This document shows, one piece after another, positions 27,816 to 37,354 of a DNA stretch of 64,000 nt; within the stretch, counting starts at the first letter, position 1, and every line of letters starts with the position of its first letter. This stretch comes from Candidatus Scalindua sp. (lineage in GTDB: Bacteria; Planctomycetota; Brocadiia; Brocadiales; Scalinduaceae), in assembly GCA_021776915.1 (NCBI GenBank), contig JAIQZU010000082.1, forward strand, positions 33,579-97,578, read 5' to 3'. Under the pieces are notes generated by a model. That model saw only the letters and a program-made list of their open reading frames with translations, did not search any database and was not told the origin of the DNA. Position numbers and translations under genes: made by a program.

Positions 27816-28763
27816 TTGAAAGAGCAAAATAAATATATTATTGGTTCAAGAGGCAGCAAACTGGCATTGATTCAGGCCAACTGGGCAAAGTCCAAACTGG
27901 AGGAAGCTCACGAGGGGATTGAATTCGCTATAGAAATTATTAAGACAACCGGTGATAACATAACCGACGTGCCACTGTCAAAGATTGGAAACATAGGACT
28001 GTTCACAAAGGAGCTGGAAAACGCCCTTATTGATAAGAAAGTTGATCTGGTTGTCCACAGCGCAAAAGATATGCCTACAGAAATTCCTGACAGTCTCGAA
28101 ATCGGCGCGGTAACAAAACGTGAAGACCCGCACGATGCTCTAATCAGCAAAAATCACGTTTCGCTGAAAGACCTTCCTCAAAATGCAAAGCTTGGAACAA
28201 GCAGTTTGAGGCGCAGGTCACAAATCCTTGCCGCCAGGCCAGACCTGGAAATAGTTGATTTGAGAGGTAATCTGGATACCAGATTAAAGAAATTAGACTC
28301 AGGCGATCTTGATGCAATACTTGTGGCGAGGGCAGGCCTTATAAGGCTTGGCCTGGCTGACAAAGCAAGTGAGATCATACCGTATGACATAATGCTTCCC
28401 GCCGTAGGCCAGGGAGCGCTGTGCATAGAGGTTCGGGAAAATGATCAAAAGGTAAAGGATTTAATAAGATTCTTAATTGACTATAATTCCATGTTTGAAG
28501 TAAAGGCAGAAAGAGCCCTTCTTGCAAGGCTCCAGGGAGGATGCCAGATTCCAATAGGCGCTCTCGCAGAAGTCATATATCCATCTAATCTGAAGATAGA
28601 AGCAGTTGTGTGCTCACTCGATGGAGCCACCGTAATCAGAGATACTGTTGATGGCAAGGTAGATGATTTCTCTACTATGGGTATTGAGCTTGCAAACAAG
28701 CTATTAGGAAGAGGAGGGCTAAAGATACTGGAAGATATAAGAGCAAACCTGGGACAGGAATAA
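27816..28763 (+). CDS. hemC: Porphobilinogen deaminase (hydroxymethylbilane synthase)
   Basis: About 315 residues from a TTG start. AAGGAG at 27803-27808 is 7 nt before TTG 27816; the preceding TTG at 27813 is equally in frame. Motifs are IGSRGSKLALIQANW at the start, VDLVVHSAKDMPTEIP (~75), LGTSSLRRRSQI (~124), DLRGNLDTRLKKL (~145) and the dipyrromethane-cofactor cysteine in LQGGCQIPIGALAE (~240). It polymerises porphobilinogen for haem, sirohaem and related pigments. No other hem gene is in the window. Confidence 0.95.
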   Translation: MKEQNKYIIGSRGSKLALIQANWAKSKLEEAHEGIEFAIEIIKTTGDNITDVPLSKIGNIGLFTKELENALIDKKVDLVVHSAKDMPTEIPDSLEIGAVTKREDPHDALISKNHVSLKDLPQNAKLGTSSLRRRSQILAARPDLEIVDLRGNLDTRLKKLDSGDLDAILVARAGLIRLGLADKASEIIPYDIMLPAVGQGALCIEVRENDQKVKDLIRFLIDYNSMFEVKAERALLARLQGGCQIPIGALAEVIYPSNLKIEAVVCSLDGATVIRDTVDGKVDDFSTMGIELANKLLGRGGLKILEDIRANLGQE

Positions 28764-28790
28764 GTTCACTACGGGAATTGGATATTAAAA

Positions 28791-29210
28791 CTATACCTTT
28801 TTGTCAACAAGGTGGCGTTGTTCTTCCAGGAACTCTCCTAACCTCTTTAACTCATTATCAGAGTCTATGAACTTCACATAAAATCCTTCAGGACAATTGA
28901 GATTATTGTGATTAGTTTCCACTAATTTTCCTTCAAACGTACCGAGGAGTTGCACCTCAGGTGGTATGTAAAAATGCATCACGACGATGGAACCTTTAGG
29001 AATTTGTTTGTCAGTCTTGATAAAAACACCACCCTTACTTATATTCAGGACAAAATCCTGAAATGCATAGCACCTCCTTTCTCCATATTTAATAGCAACA
29101 AATACCGGAAAACGCACATGTTTGCACCTCTCTTTGTCTGCCGAATATTCATCCACTTCACCTCTCCGGCCTACGAAAAACTTATCTATATTATTTCCCT
29201 TATCCCCCAT
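28791..29210 (-). CDS. PilZ domain protein
   Basis: 139 residues. An N-terminal charged region with ERCKHVRFPVFVAIKY supplies the arginine part and VLNISKGGVFIKT (~60) the NxSxxG part of a PilZ domain, followed by the beta-barrel strands (IVVMHFYIPPEVQLL, FEGKLVETN). Unlike the protein at 15272 the arginine motif is poor (RCKHVR), so c-di-GMP binding is less sure. It is convergent with hemC. Confidence 0.72.
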   Translation of the reverse strand: MGDKGNNIDKFFVGRRGEVDEYSADKERCKHVRFPVFVAIKYGERRCYAFQDFVLNISKGGVFIKTDKQIPKGSIVVMHFYIPPEVQLLGTFEGKLVETNHNNLNCPEGFYVKFIDSDNELKRLGEFLEEQRHLVDKKV

Positions 29211-29338
29211 TTCTCTTTAATATCTCCTGACACGGACAAACCGGTTGCCTTACACAAATCATTGCTAAAGAAGTTTTAATTTACATATTTTGCGCCTTTG
29301 CCACGCTTAGCCGGGCTTTAGAAGAAACCACAATAACC

Positions 29339-29788
29339 CTAGATTTCAATCATTAGCGGGACTTCATTACAGTCTGGAAATTTGTAGCACTTTACACATT
29401 CTGACCAGATCTTGTGAGGCAGAAGTTCTTTGTCAACACGCTTAAAGCCCATATGCTCAAAAAACTCCGGGATATAAGTAAGGACAAACAACCTGTTTAT
29501 TCCGAGTACTTTCCCTTCTTCAAGGCACTTTTGTATAAGTTGTTTACCGATTCCTTTCTTTTGATAGTTTTCTTCGACTGCTACTGATTTAATCTCTGCC
29601 AGATCTTTCCAGAAAATATGCAATGCTACACATCCCACAACACTACCGTCCTCGACGTATACATAGTAATCACGAATATTCTCATAAAACTCACTCAACG
29701 ACCTTGGCAACATCAGGTCTGTTTTAGCAAAGTGGTTTACTAATTTATTCATCCGGTCTACGTCGTTTATGTGCGCGCCTCTTAACAT
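29339..29788 (-). CDS. GNAT N-acetyltransferase, ArgA-like
   Basis: 149 residues, one GNAT domain. AEIKSVAVEENYQKKGIGKQLIQKCLEE (~69-97, shown by its Q/RxxGxG/A acetyl-CoA loop QKKGIG) and RLFVLTYIPEFFEHMGFKRV (~106) are the diagnostic parts. The sequence LPHKIWSECVKCYKFPDC near the end is typical of the N-acetylglutamate-synthase-like single-domain family used in arginine synthesis in bacteria without classical ArgA. No arg genes are nearby. Confidence 0.85.
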   Translation of the reverse strand: MLRGAHINDVDRMNKLVNHFAKTDLMLPRSLSEFYENIRDYYVYVEDGSVVGCVALHIFWKDLAEIKSVAVEENYQKKGIGKQLIQKCLEEGKVLGINRLFVLTYIPEFFEHMGFKRVDKELLPHKIWSECVKCYKFPDCNEVPLMIEI

Positions 29789-30007
29789 TAAAAATTTACC
29801 TCTTTTGTAAAACTATTTTTTTCATGCTTGATATAATGCTTTCAATCTGATACCTGTATATTCAGATTTGCATCTTAATATTTTGGATAATATTTAGCAA
29901 ATTATTTATAAGTTGAGGGATTTATGAATTCAAGGATTTAGGTATTGGGGGATTCCCGACCGACAAACTGGCGGGCAGGTAGAAAGTTAGGTCGCTATCG
30001 CGACAAA

Positions 30008-30057
30008 ATTCCTCGACTCCGCTCGGAATGACGTCACACTGAGCGGAGTCGAAGTGT
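30008..30057. repeat. 50-bp interspersed palindromic repeat, copy 2
   Basis: 49 of 50 positions are identical to 21983-22032. It is preceded by a small hairpin GTCGC-TAT-CGCGAC (29992-30004) and a REP-like core GACCGACAAACTGGCGGGCAGG-type segment at 29959-29980. It lies directly in front of the TPR gene. Confidence 0.85.
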
Positions 30058-30079
30058 GATTAATATTATTGAAATTTCT

Positions 30080-31444
30080 ATGCAGAAATTTATTCCAGGT
30101 ATGAATTCAATTACATCAATGATTAAACACATTACAACATTTGAAAATCATGTATTACGCCCGGCTGCCAACACAATTAAGGTTGCTTTGCTGATAACAC
30201 TGGCCACACTCTGTATTTTACCTGTATACGCCACGGAAGATTTGCTAACCGATATGGAGACAAAGGCTCTTGTGCTTCATAAGGAGGGGCGATATTCTGA
30301 TGCGGTGAGTACCGCTAAAGAATCAATAAAAGTTGCCGAGGATACATTTGGTCCTGGTCATCCCAGGTTGGCCAGATCCATGAGCATTCTGGGATTGATT
30401 CATTTTTCTCAGGGCAAATATTCGTATGCAGAGTCTGTTTACATGAAAGCACTGAAAATAGATGAAGTGGCGCTTGGCAAAGACCATCCGGTGGTTGCAA
30501 CCGATCTTGATAATCTGGCGTTACTTTACCAGGCACAGGGCAGATATACAGAATGTATACCTCTTTACAAGAGCGTACTGGAGATCAGGAAAAAGACCTT
30601 TGGTCCCGACAAGCCTATTGTTGTAACATCCATGAGCAAATTGGGGTCAGTTTATTACTCACAGGGGATGTATGAGGAAGCAATACCACTCTTCAAGCAA
30701 ACACTGGCAATACAAGAAAAGGCATCCGGATCAGACCAGGATAGTATAGTAGCAACTCTGAATATTCTTGCCTTGACCTATTCCGCTCAAGGCAAATATG
30801 ACGAAGCAGAGCCGCTTCTTAAAAGAGCACTCGCAATAAGCGAGAAAAACCATGGACAATACCATCCTGAATATGCTACTTCCCTTAATAACCTGGCAGG
30901 GCTGTATAAAGTACAGGGTAAATACACCAGATCGCTTCAGCTTTACAAACAGGCATTGTCAATCAGGGAAGGAACCCTGGGGACGGACCATCCGGATGTG
31001 GCCACATCCCTGAGCAACATGGCGACCCTTTACTTCTCACAGGCTAGATATGCCGAGGCTGAGGATCTCTATAAACGGGCTTTGGCAATAAATGAAAAAG
31101 CCCTTAAGCCCGGCCATCCGGATCTGGCCACATTGCTGAACAATCTTGTGGTGCTTTACAATACTCAGGGTAAACACTCTCAAGCCAAACACTATCATGA
31201 ACGCCTGATGTCTACATGGGACAGCGCACTTAAACCGGAATCAAATACCTTGCCTGCAATCCGGGATACAACACATAAAGAAAAATCCTATAGCGGACGC
31301 GTCTACGCTTCAAAAAATTCCCGTTTATTTCATCGGCGAGATTGCAAAGAGCTAACCTACAAAGAGGAAGACATAATTGGCTTTCAATCCCGGAAACATG
31401 CTATGCGGGATGGGGCAATACCATGTAAAACATGTAATCCATGA
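30080..31444 (+). CDS. Exported TPR protein with C-terminal Ada-like zinc module
   Basis: About 454 residues from ATG 30080; a start at ATG 30101 or 30119 is also possible. The GTG at 30056 lies inside the 50-bp repeat and is unlikely. A signal peptide or anchor (VALLITLATLCILPVYA) is followed by seven or eight kinesin-light-chain-type TPRs of 42 residues (pattern YAEAEDLYKRALAINEKALG and DHPDVATSLNNLA). The last ~50 residues contain RVYASKNSRLFHRRDCKEL and AIPCKTCNP, an Ada-type Cys4/His zinc module seen at protein ends. Probable periplasmic scaffold; the partner is unknown. Confidence 0.85.
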   Translation: MQKFIPGMNSITSMIKHITTFENHVLRPAANTIKVALLITLATLCILPVYATEDLLTDMETKALVLHKEGRYSDAVSTAKESIKVAEDTFGPGHPRLARSMSILGLIHFSQGKYSYAESVYMKALKIDEVALGKDHPVVATDLDNLALLYQAQGRYTECIPLYKSVLEIRKKTFGPDKPIVVTSMSKLGSVYYSQGMYEEAIPLFKQTLAIQEKASGSDQDSIVATLNILALTYSAQGKYDEAEPLLKRALAISEKNHGQYHPEYATSLNNLAGLYKVQGKYTRSLQLYKQALSIREGTLGTDHPDVATSLSNMATLYFSQARYAEAEDLYKRALAINEKALKPGHPDLATLLNNLVVLYNTQGKHSQAKHYHERLMSTWDSALKPESNTLPAIRDTTHKEKSYSGRVYASKNSRLFHRRDCKELTYKEEDIIGFQSRKHAMRDGAIPCKTCNP

Positions 31445-31539
31445 TTATAGAGACGAAGACTTGAGATTGACTATTGAATATTGAAGATTGAGGTAGATGA
31501 ATGACGGATATAGAAATTCAACGCACCCGCCTATCAACA

Positions 31540-33246
31540 GACTGTGTCATAATAACAAGGACAAAAGAATTAGAAGGCTTAGTAAACATGAAATGTCTTT
31601 GGTATAATATACCTCAAGAAAGGAGGTATATGAATGGCATATAGATATAGTAATCGTAAACAAATGGCTTTGTTGCCTAAAAGTATAGAAGATTATGTTG
31701 GAGAAGAAGACCCTGTAAGAGCATATGATGCATTCGTAGAGGCGCTTGATTTAGAAGAACTTGGTATTAAGATTAATTTTCGTAAAGTGGGCAATGCTGA
31801 GTATGACCCGAAAGCAATGCTCAAATTATTCGTATATGGATATTCCTACGGCTGGAAGAGTTGCCGTAAACTGGAACGAGCAATACATCATAATTTGTCA
31901 TTCATATGGCTAATGGGAGGACTGGAGCCGGATTATAAGACGATATCAGAATTCCGTCGTAAGAATAAGAAGGTGTTAAAAGGGATACTCAAGAAGTGTG
32001 CGCGAATGTGTATAGAATTAGACTTAATAGAAGGTAATGTGCTCTTTGTAGACGGTTCAAAAATCAGGGCAAATGCAGCCCGAGGCGCAAATTATACGAA
32101 GGAGCACTATGAAGAAAAGCTATCTGAGATAGGTAGAAATATAGACAAGCTTTTTGAGGAATGCGAGCGTATTGATAAAGAAGAAAGTACTCAGGAGTCT
32201 CTGGTAAAGATGAAAAAAGAGCTTGCTGATAATAAAGCATATCGTACGAAAATACAAGAGGTTCTGAAGAGCTTCAAAGAACAGGAAAAGCAGAAAGGGA
32301 AATCACCAAAGACTATAAACCAGACAGATCCAGAGAGTGCTCTGATGAGGAGTATACAAGGATCACATGCAAGTTACAATGTGCAGAGTGTAGTGGATGA
32401 TAAACATGGACTTATTGTTCATACGGATGTAGTAAGTGATGTAAATGATAAGAATCAATTTGCAAGTCAGATTATCCAGGCGGAACAGGTTACGGGAAAG
32501 GAGTGCGAGATTAGCTGTGGAGATGCTGGCTATGCATATACCAAAGAACTGGAGAAGATAGACCGTAGGGGTACCAGGGTTATTGTTCCATCACAGCGAC
32601 AGGCATTACGTAATCCTGAAGAAAAGCCGTTTAGCAAGGACAAATTTATCTATGATAAAGATCAGGACTGCTATTGTTGTCCGGAAGGACATAGACTTGT
32701 TTATGCAGGAGTGCATGAGCCCGGCAGATCGATAGCGTATCGTATAAATGATGCTAATATCTGCAAACAATGCAGTCATTTTTGTGAATGTACCAATGCC
32801 CAAAGCGGAAGAAAGGTTGTCAGATTATTACAAGAGGAGGTCAAAGAAAAGCTTGAGCGACAATACGAGCAGCCAGAGTCACAGGATATCTATAAACGGC
32901 GAAAGTCACGTGTTGAACATCCGTTTGGACATATTAAGAGGAATCTTGGGATGACGAACTTTCTTTTACGCGGAAGGGAAGGTGTACAAGCAGAATTATC
33001 TCTTGCCGCTACCTGTTTTAACATTGCACGAATGATTACATTATTTGGTGGTGTTAAGAACTTCATTGGGCAGCTCAGTACTGTGTGAGCAAGGAGTACC
33101 TCTCTGTCTTTTCATGGTTATTAATAACAATTACCATGTTTCTGAAATAAGAAAACAGCTCGATGTAAGTCTCATAGGTTTTTTGCTTTTTCTTTTTATC
33201 AGAAAATCAATGATATCACATTTTGATACTTTATTATGACACAGCC
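31540..33246 (+). mobile_element. IS1182-family insertion sequence, complete
   Basis: Bounded by inverted repeats: left CTGTGTCATAATAA at 31542-31555, right TTATTATGACACAG at 33231-33244 (14 of 14 match, with one more matching base 1 nt outside). Length about 1.7 kb. A single intact transposase gene fills it. I cannot see a clear target duplication. A REP-like core (CCAAACTGGCGGGCATGG) begins immediately outside the right end. Confidence 0.85.
31634..33088 (+). CDS. IS1182-family transposase
   Basis: 484 residues, full length. It starts MAYRYSNRKQMALLPKSIEDY with DPVRAYDAFVEAL, YGWKSCRKLERAI and FIWLMGGLEPDYKTISEFRR (family N-terminal domain). The DDE catalytic residues can be placed in FVDGSKIRANA (first D, ~137), ISCGDAGYAY (second D, ~299) and RVEHPFGHIKRNLG (E, ~430). 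A cysteine pattern CYCCPEGHRL/CKQCSHFCEC may bind zinc. AGGAGG lies 6 nt before the ATG. No frameshift, so the element may be active. Confidence 0.93.
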   Translation: MAYRYSNRKQMALLPKSIEDYVGEEDPVRAYDAFVEALDLEELGIKINFRKVGNAEYDPKAMLKLFVYGYSYGWKSCRKLERAIHHNLSFIWLMGGLEPDYKTISEFRRKNKKVLKGILKKCARMCIELDLIEGNVLFVDGSKIRANAARGANYTKEHYEEKLSEIGRNIDKLFEECERIDKEESTQESLVKMKKELADNKAYRTKIQEVLKSFKEQEKQKGKSPKTINQTDPESALMRSIQGSHASYNVQSVVDDKHGLIVHTDVVSDVNDKNQFASQIIQAEQVTGKECEISCGDAGYAYTKELEKIDRRGTRVIVPSQRQALRNPEEKPFSKDKFIYDKDQDCYCCPEGHRLVYAGVHEPGRSIAYRINDANICKQCSHFCECTNAQSGRKVVRLLQEEVKEKLERQYEQPESQDIYKRRKSRVEHPFGHIKRNLGMTNFLLRGREGVQAELSLAATCFNIARMITLFGGVKNFIGQLSTV

Positions 33247-33324
33247 TCCAAACTGGCGGGCATGGAGTTCGCAAAGAGCGCGAAGGAAAGCTAAAATGAT
33301 AAAGGAAGCAGGAATAATTGAATA

Positions 33325-34302
33325 ATGTTGAAACTGGGTAATCTTAGACTTGATGTGCCATTTTTCCAGGCGCCCTTAAGCGGATACTCTGACAGGGCCA
33401 TGCGAGTGCTTGCCCACAAGTATGGCGCTCCGCTTACATATACAGGCGTCATGCTCGACAAGATCGCTCTGCATAGGAAAGCCTTTGACAGGCTGTATTC
33501 CCGCCCCGGAGCAGATGAAGGCCCGGTCGGCGCCCAGATACTCGGTTCAAATCCGGAAACGATGGCAGTAGCGGCTGAATCATTTGCAAATATTGGATTC
33601 AATCTGATAGACCTGAACTTTGCCTGCCCTGCCCCGAAAGTGCTCAGACGCTTCAGTGGAGGATATCTGCTAAAAGAGCCTGAAACAGCAATCAGGATTT
33701 TTCAGTATGTGAGGAAATCAGTTTCATGCCCTGTGACTATCAAGCTTCGGAACGGATTTGACAACAGTCAGGAGTCACTGGATAAGTTCTGGCAGATATG
33801 TCAGGACGCAGTTGCAGAAGGAGTTGATGCACTAATCATCCACGGCAGGCCCGTAAAAAATCTGTACCGTGACAGGAGTAACTGGGAGATAATATCAGAG
33901 GTAAAACGTGAGTTTCCACAGGCAACCATCATTGGCAGCGGTGACCTGATGGACGCTGAAACTGTAGTCGAACACCTGAAGACCAGCGGACTGGATGGAG
34001 TAATCATAGCAAGAGGCGCTATCGGTAATCCATGGATATTCAGAGAGGCTCGTGCGTTGTGGGAAGGCAGGCAAAAACCGGAAGGCCCAAGCCTTGCAGA
34101 ACAGGGAGAGGTGTTCCTGAGACACTATGAGTTGATAGCAGAAACACGCCCGATGAAAAAGAGCGTCAGATATTTCCGCAAATTCGCAGTTGGATACAGC
34201 AGGCATCATCCACAGCGTAAAAAAGTCCAGGCGGACTTAATAGCCGCAAGGACCAGAGACGAACTCTACGCTGCTGTTAAGGAATGGTACGGTGTCGGAT
34301 AA
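33325..34302 (+). CDS. tRNA-dihydrouridine synthase
   Basis: 325 residues. The FMN TIM-barrel of Dus enzymes is seen in FFQAPLSGYSDRAMR (~13), VGAQILGSNPE (~70), IDLNFACPAPKVLRRFSGGYLL (catalytic Cys ~97, AC-P instead of the usual GC-P), TIKLRNGFD (~140), IIHGRPVKNLY (~172), IGSGDLMDAE and IIARGAIGNPWIF. It reduces uridines in the tRNA D-loop. GC content is visibly higher than in the surrounding core genes, as for the RloC-like gene that follows. Confidence 0.9.
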   Translation: MLKLGNLRLDVPFFQAPLSGYSDRAMRVLAHKYGAPLTYTGVMLDKIALHRKAFDRLYSRPGADEGPVGAQILGSNPETMAVAAESFANIGFNLIDLNFACPAPKVLRRFSGGYLLKEPETAIRIFQYVRKSVSCPVTIKLRNGFDNSQESLDKFWQICQDAVAEGVDALIIHGRPVKNLYRDRSNWEIISEVKREFPQATIIGSGDLMDAETVVEHLKTSGLDGVIIARGAIGNPWIFREARALWEGRQKPEGPSLAEQGEVFLRHYELIAETRPMKKSVRYFRKFAVGYSRHHPQRKKVQADLIAARTRDELYAAVKEWYGVG

Positions 34303-34421
34303 CGCCATTCATCACCAGTGGCGACAATGAACTTGCCGCGACAGCGCCGACGACGTTCTCGCCATCTGGTGGATGAAATTGCTGGGCACTTTCCCATTCC
34401 GCAGGAGCCATTCGCGCTTGG

Positions 34422-37091
34422 TTAACCTACTTTGGCAGTCGAAGGTTCCAGTGCGGCATCACGTTCTTTTCTGAGGGACTCGCTGGACTTTTTGCATTCC
34501 TTAACGAAGGTGTTCAATGTGTCGATACCGGCCAAGACTTCATTCGGCGCAGGGCGGTGAACATCTAACTTCTTGGATTTGTCATGCCCGGCCATCCAAG
34601 TTGAGCATTTCGACATGTTAACGTCGATCGCCTTATATTGGTCGGTCGTCACACCAACCTGTTTCAGGCGAAGTGTTTGGACTTCGCTGCCGTGACGAAC
34701 GACCGTTTTGTTGAACACGACTTCTTCGATGGCAGCCTCCCAGGTTTCACGCAAAAGCGCATACAAGAAGGCGGCTTCCTTGTCGTATTTCGCTTGGTTT
34801 GTAGCGTACAAATTCTTGATGTTATTTAGAGTGTTTCGGAGATGCTCTAAGCGGCCCTTTACCGGCATGGCGTGCCATGGCAGCCCATCATTAGGTATAC
34901 CGGCGGCTTCGTTTTGCTGGAGAACCGTTTGAGCGGTGAAGTGCATCCCTCCGAGTTCTCCTGCCTTCTCTTGGAGATCCAACAGGAAAGCGATATCGTG
35001 CGTGAAGATTAGAACTTGGCGTTTTCGCGATTCCGATACGAGTCGGGCAGCGATTGTGGCCCTGTAACGATGGTCAAGCGAACTCACCGGGTCATCAAGC
35101 ACGATCGAACATGAATGATGCCCTAGACCGATCTCAGCGAAGAATCCGGCCAGAGCTACGACACGTTGCTCTCCTTCGCTAAGCACATCCGTTAAGCTGA
35201 CCTTACGATCCGGTTTTGCGCCTTTGAGTTCCAACTGGTGCAACGTCTCACCTTTACTTCCGGATGGCTTCAAGTTAAGGGGTAGGTGGGCTGCGCCCAA
35301 CAGTTCCAACTCTGATTGGACTGCGCCCTTGAGTTGAGGCGTTAAGGCTTCGGATATGACGTTTTTTCCTTTGCGGGTAATTGCAGCCGAATCAGTCGAT
35401 GCGTGTGCCTGATCGCATTTATGGGCTGTCTTGAGGTCCGCGAGGTAGGCAAGTATCTTCGCGCGATTGTCAGCAAAACACTTTCTCGCCAACAGCTCCG
35501 CCTTCGCGTTTTTCAGTTTCTGCCTTTCTGCTGGGTCGACGGTCTTTTCAAAATCCTCGGCCTCCTTCTCCAGAGCATCAATGACTTGCGTGAGCGCTTT
35601 GGTGGGGCTGTTTGGCAGAGGCTGGAGTTCGCCTGTTTCGGTCCCCGCGTTCAATTGATCGAAGTATACAATTCGGCTATTCAAGGCGGCCAGATAAGAT
35701 TCCGTGGCAGTCGCCACCTTTTCGTCACGTTGCTTTACTTCGCCGATTGTATTGGCGTGCTGGCTCGCCGTGGCCTGATCTTTCAGCACTTTGATGGACT
35801 CAACAGCGGTGCCTAGAGCCTTCTTCGCATCTTCGTGCTTTTTCTTTGCGGCCTGTTCCATGAAGGCCTTGAACCGAAGTAGCCGCTGCTTAGCGTCTTC
35901 GTTCAACGGTTGCATACAAAACACGCAGCGACTTTCTTCGCCGACCACTGGGAATGTATCATCCGGATACGCGACTTTCGTGGAGTAATCCTTGGCCGCG
36001 TTGTAGAGGATCTGCCACGCGGTTTCTCCGGCGCCAGCCAGAGGCTCATCCTGGAGCGTGGCCTGCGAAGCAAACTCAACGGCTTTTTCCGCCTCGGCCA
36101 AAGCGCTGAAAACCTCCTTGAGCTTTCCCAGGCGTTCGTCGGAAAGGGCAGCAACACGGTGATCAATGTATATTCTTAAGTTGGTAACACGCTCCTTGAA
36201 ACTTCTGGTTTTGGCGGCTTGTTTGATGGGGTCGTTGGCTTCAAGTTCCGCTAACTGTTTGGTGAGCTTTTCGAGCTTGTCGCCATCATCGTCTGTCCAA
36301 GCCGCGGTGTCTTCGATTTCTTTTTCTTTGGTACCATGGGTGAGGCCAGCCAAGAAGATGCCAGATTTTGTATCCGGCGCAATCTCCGGCCATTGTAACG
36401 GTTCCGACTTTGGTTTCTCGGCCTCAATCTCCCGCCTGATCCAGTTGAGAAGATTTACTAGCTCCTCGAACACGTGGGCACCATAAGGCAGATAGGTGGC
36501 CTCGTTCTTTTCATCAACGATCACACGCGCACATTTCGAGTCGAACACTGTTATGTTAGTCAGAACCTCGTCGCTCGGTTTACCGTCCTCCCACTCAATT
36601 TCTTGGTCGGCTCCGGCATTGATAGAGAGTTTGAATGTGGCCTTTGCGGGCGCCCCTGCCTCAGGGCAGTAGACATTCGGGAGAATGCGCTCCTGAGTAT
36701 CTCTGGCACGACAAGCCCGTTTGAGCACGCGCGCATAGCCAGATTTTCCAGACCCGTTTTCACCATAGATTGCGGTAATACCTTGATGACCGAATAGGAG
36801 CGTCGATCCATCTGGGATCTTGTTGATGCTGCGGAACGCCTTCACGGCTTTTAGTACTACGTCTGCCTTAGATTTCGAGGCGCCGGACACCATGCCTTTC
36901 TGCAAAGGCTGGGGTTTCGTCGGCGTGACTCCATCTGGCAGAAGACCGTGAAGCGCTTTCACCATAGAAAGAATTTCTTGACGGTCACTGTCGGTCAGGA
37001 CGTCTTGGATCAAGAGGCGCCGCACGGCATCGCTTTGCCATTCCGGCAAATCGGATTCCGCCCAATCGACTATGGAATTAAGTGCGGTCAT
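34422..37091 (-). CDS. RloC-like AAA_13 ATPase with zinc-hook, candidate defence protein
   Basis: About 889 residues from ATG 37091; TTG codons at 37106-37109 are alternatives. Rad50/SMC-like layout: Walker A IYGENGSGKSGYARVLKR (~106), a long coiled-coil middle with a CVFCMQPL zinc-hook (~400), signature LSEGEQRVVALAGFFAE (~650), Walker B SIVLDDPVSSLDH (~675) and FTHDIAFL switch. The C-terminal RETWEAAIEEVVF and VRHGSEVQTL resemble the nuclease tail of RloC/PrrC-type anticodon nucleases, which cut tRNA in phage defence; this tail match is weaker than the ATPase match. GC-rich and single-gene, so probably acquired. Confidence 0.72.
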   Translation of the reverse strand: MTALNSIVDWAESDLPEWQSDAVRRLLIQDVLTDSDRQEILSMVKALHGLLPDGVTPTKPQPLQKGMVSGASKSKADVVLKAVKAFRSINKIPDGSTLLFGHQGITAIYGENGSGKSGYARVLKRACRARDTQERILPNVYCPEAGAPAKATFKLSINAGADQEIEWEDGKPSDEVLTNITVFDSKCARVIVDEKNEATYLPYGAHVFEELVNLLNWIRREIEAEKPKSEPLQWPEIAPDTKSGIFLAGLTHGTKEKEIEDTAAWTDDDGDKLEKLTKQLAELEANDPIKQAAKTRSFKERVTNLRIYIDHRVAALSDERLGKLKEVFSALAEAEKAVEFASQATLQDEPLAGAGETAWQILYNAAKDYSTKVAYPDDTFPVVGEESRCVFCMQPLNEDAKQRLLRFKAFMEQAAKKKHEDAKKALGTAVESIKVLKDQATASQHANTIGEVKQRDEKVATATESYLAALNSRIVYFDQLNAGTETGELQPLPNSPTKALTQVIDALEKEAEDFEKTVDPAERQKLKNAKAELLARKCFADNRAKILAYLADLKTAHKCDQAHASTDSAAITRKGKNVISEALTPQLKGAVQSELELLGAAHLPLNLKPSGSKGETLHQLELKGAKPDRKVSLTDVLSEGEQRVVALAGFFAEIGLGHHSCSIVLDDPVSSLDHRYRATIAARLVSESRKRQVLIFTHDIAFLLDLQEKAGELGGMHFTAQTVLQQNEAAGIPNDGLPWHAMPVKGRLEHLRNTLNNIKNLYATNQAKYDKEAAFLYALLRETWEAAIEEVVFNKTVVRHGSEVQTLRLKQVGVTTDQYKAIDVNMSKCSTWMAGHDKSKKLDVHRPAPNEVLAGIDTLNTFVKECKKSSESLRKERDAALEPSTAKVG

Positions 37092-37154
37092 GGTTTCAGT
37101 GCCCAACAAGTTATAATATAGTTTCTGTATAATACCGCTATTGTAATGATATAC

Positions 37155-37290
37155 GGCAAGATCAGTCTATTACTCTATGGAGAATCCGAGGGAAAGTTCA
37201 TTTATATACATCCCTACAAACATAAACCTTTTACTTATGACAACGTTACCACATTTCGCTTTGTGGTAAGTTTTATGTTAGTAGGAAATT
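37155..37290. repeat. Direct repeat copy 1 flanking the collagen-like gene
   Basis: Shares GGCAAGAT, GAAAGTTCATTTAT, CATCCCT, ATAAACCTTT, ACAACGTTACCACATTTC-type and GTGGTAAGTTTTATGTT blocks in order with copy 2 (37930-38205). It lies between the RloC-like gene and the collagen-like gene and is uninterrupted. Confidence 0.7.
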
Positions 37291-37354
37291 ACTATCAGTT
37301 AAGTCATAAGCAAACTTGGCCAGTTTTCGTTTCATTTTTCCACTTTATTTATTG

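Noticed and set aside
34303..34421. Short frames between the Dus and RloC-like genes
   Set aside because: GC-rich like its neighbours and possibly a gene remnant, but frames are under 50 codons and match nothing I know.
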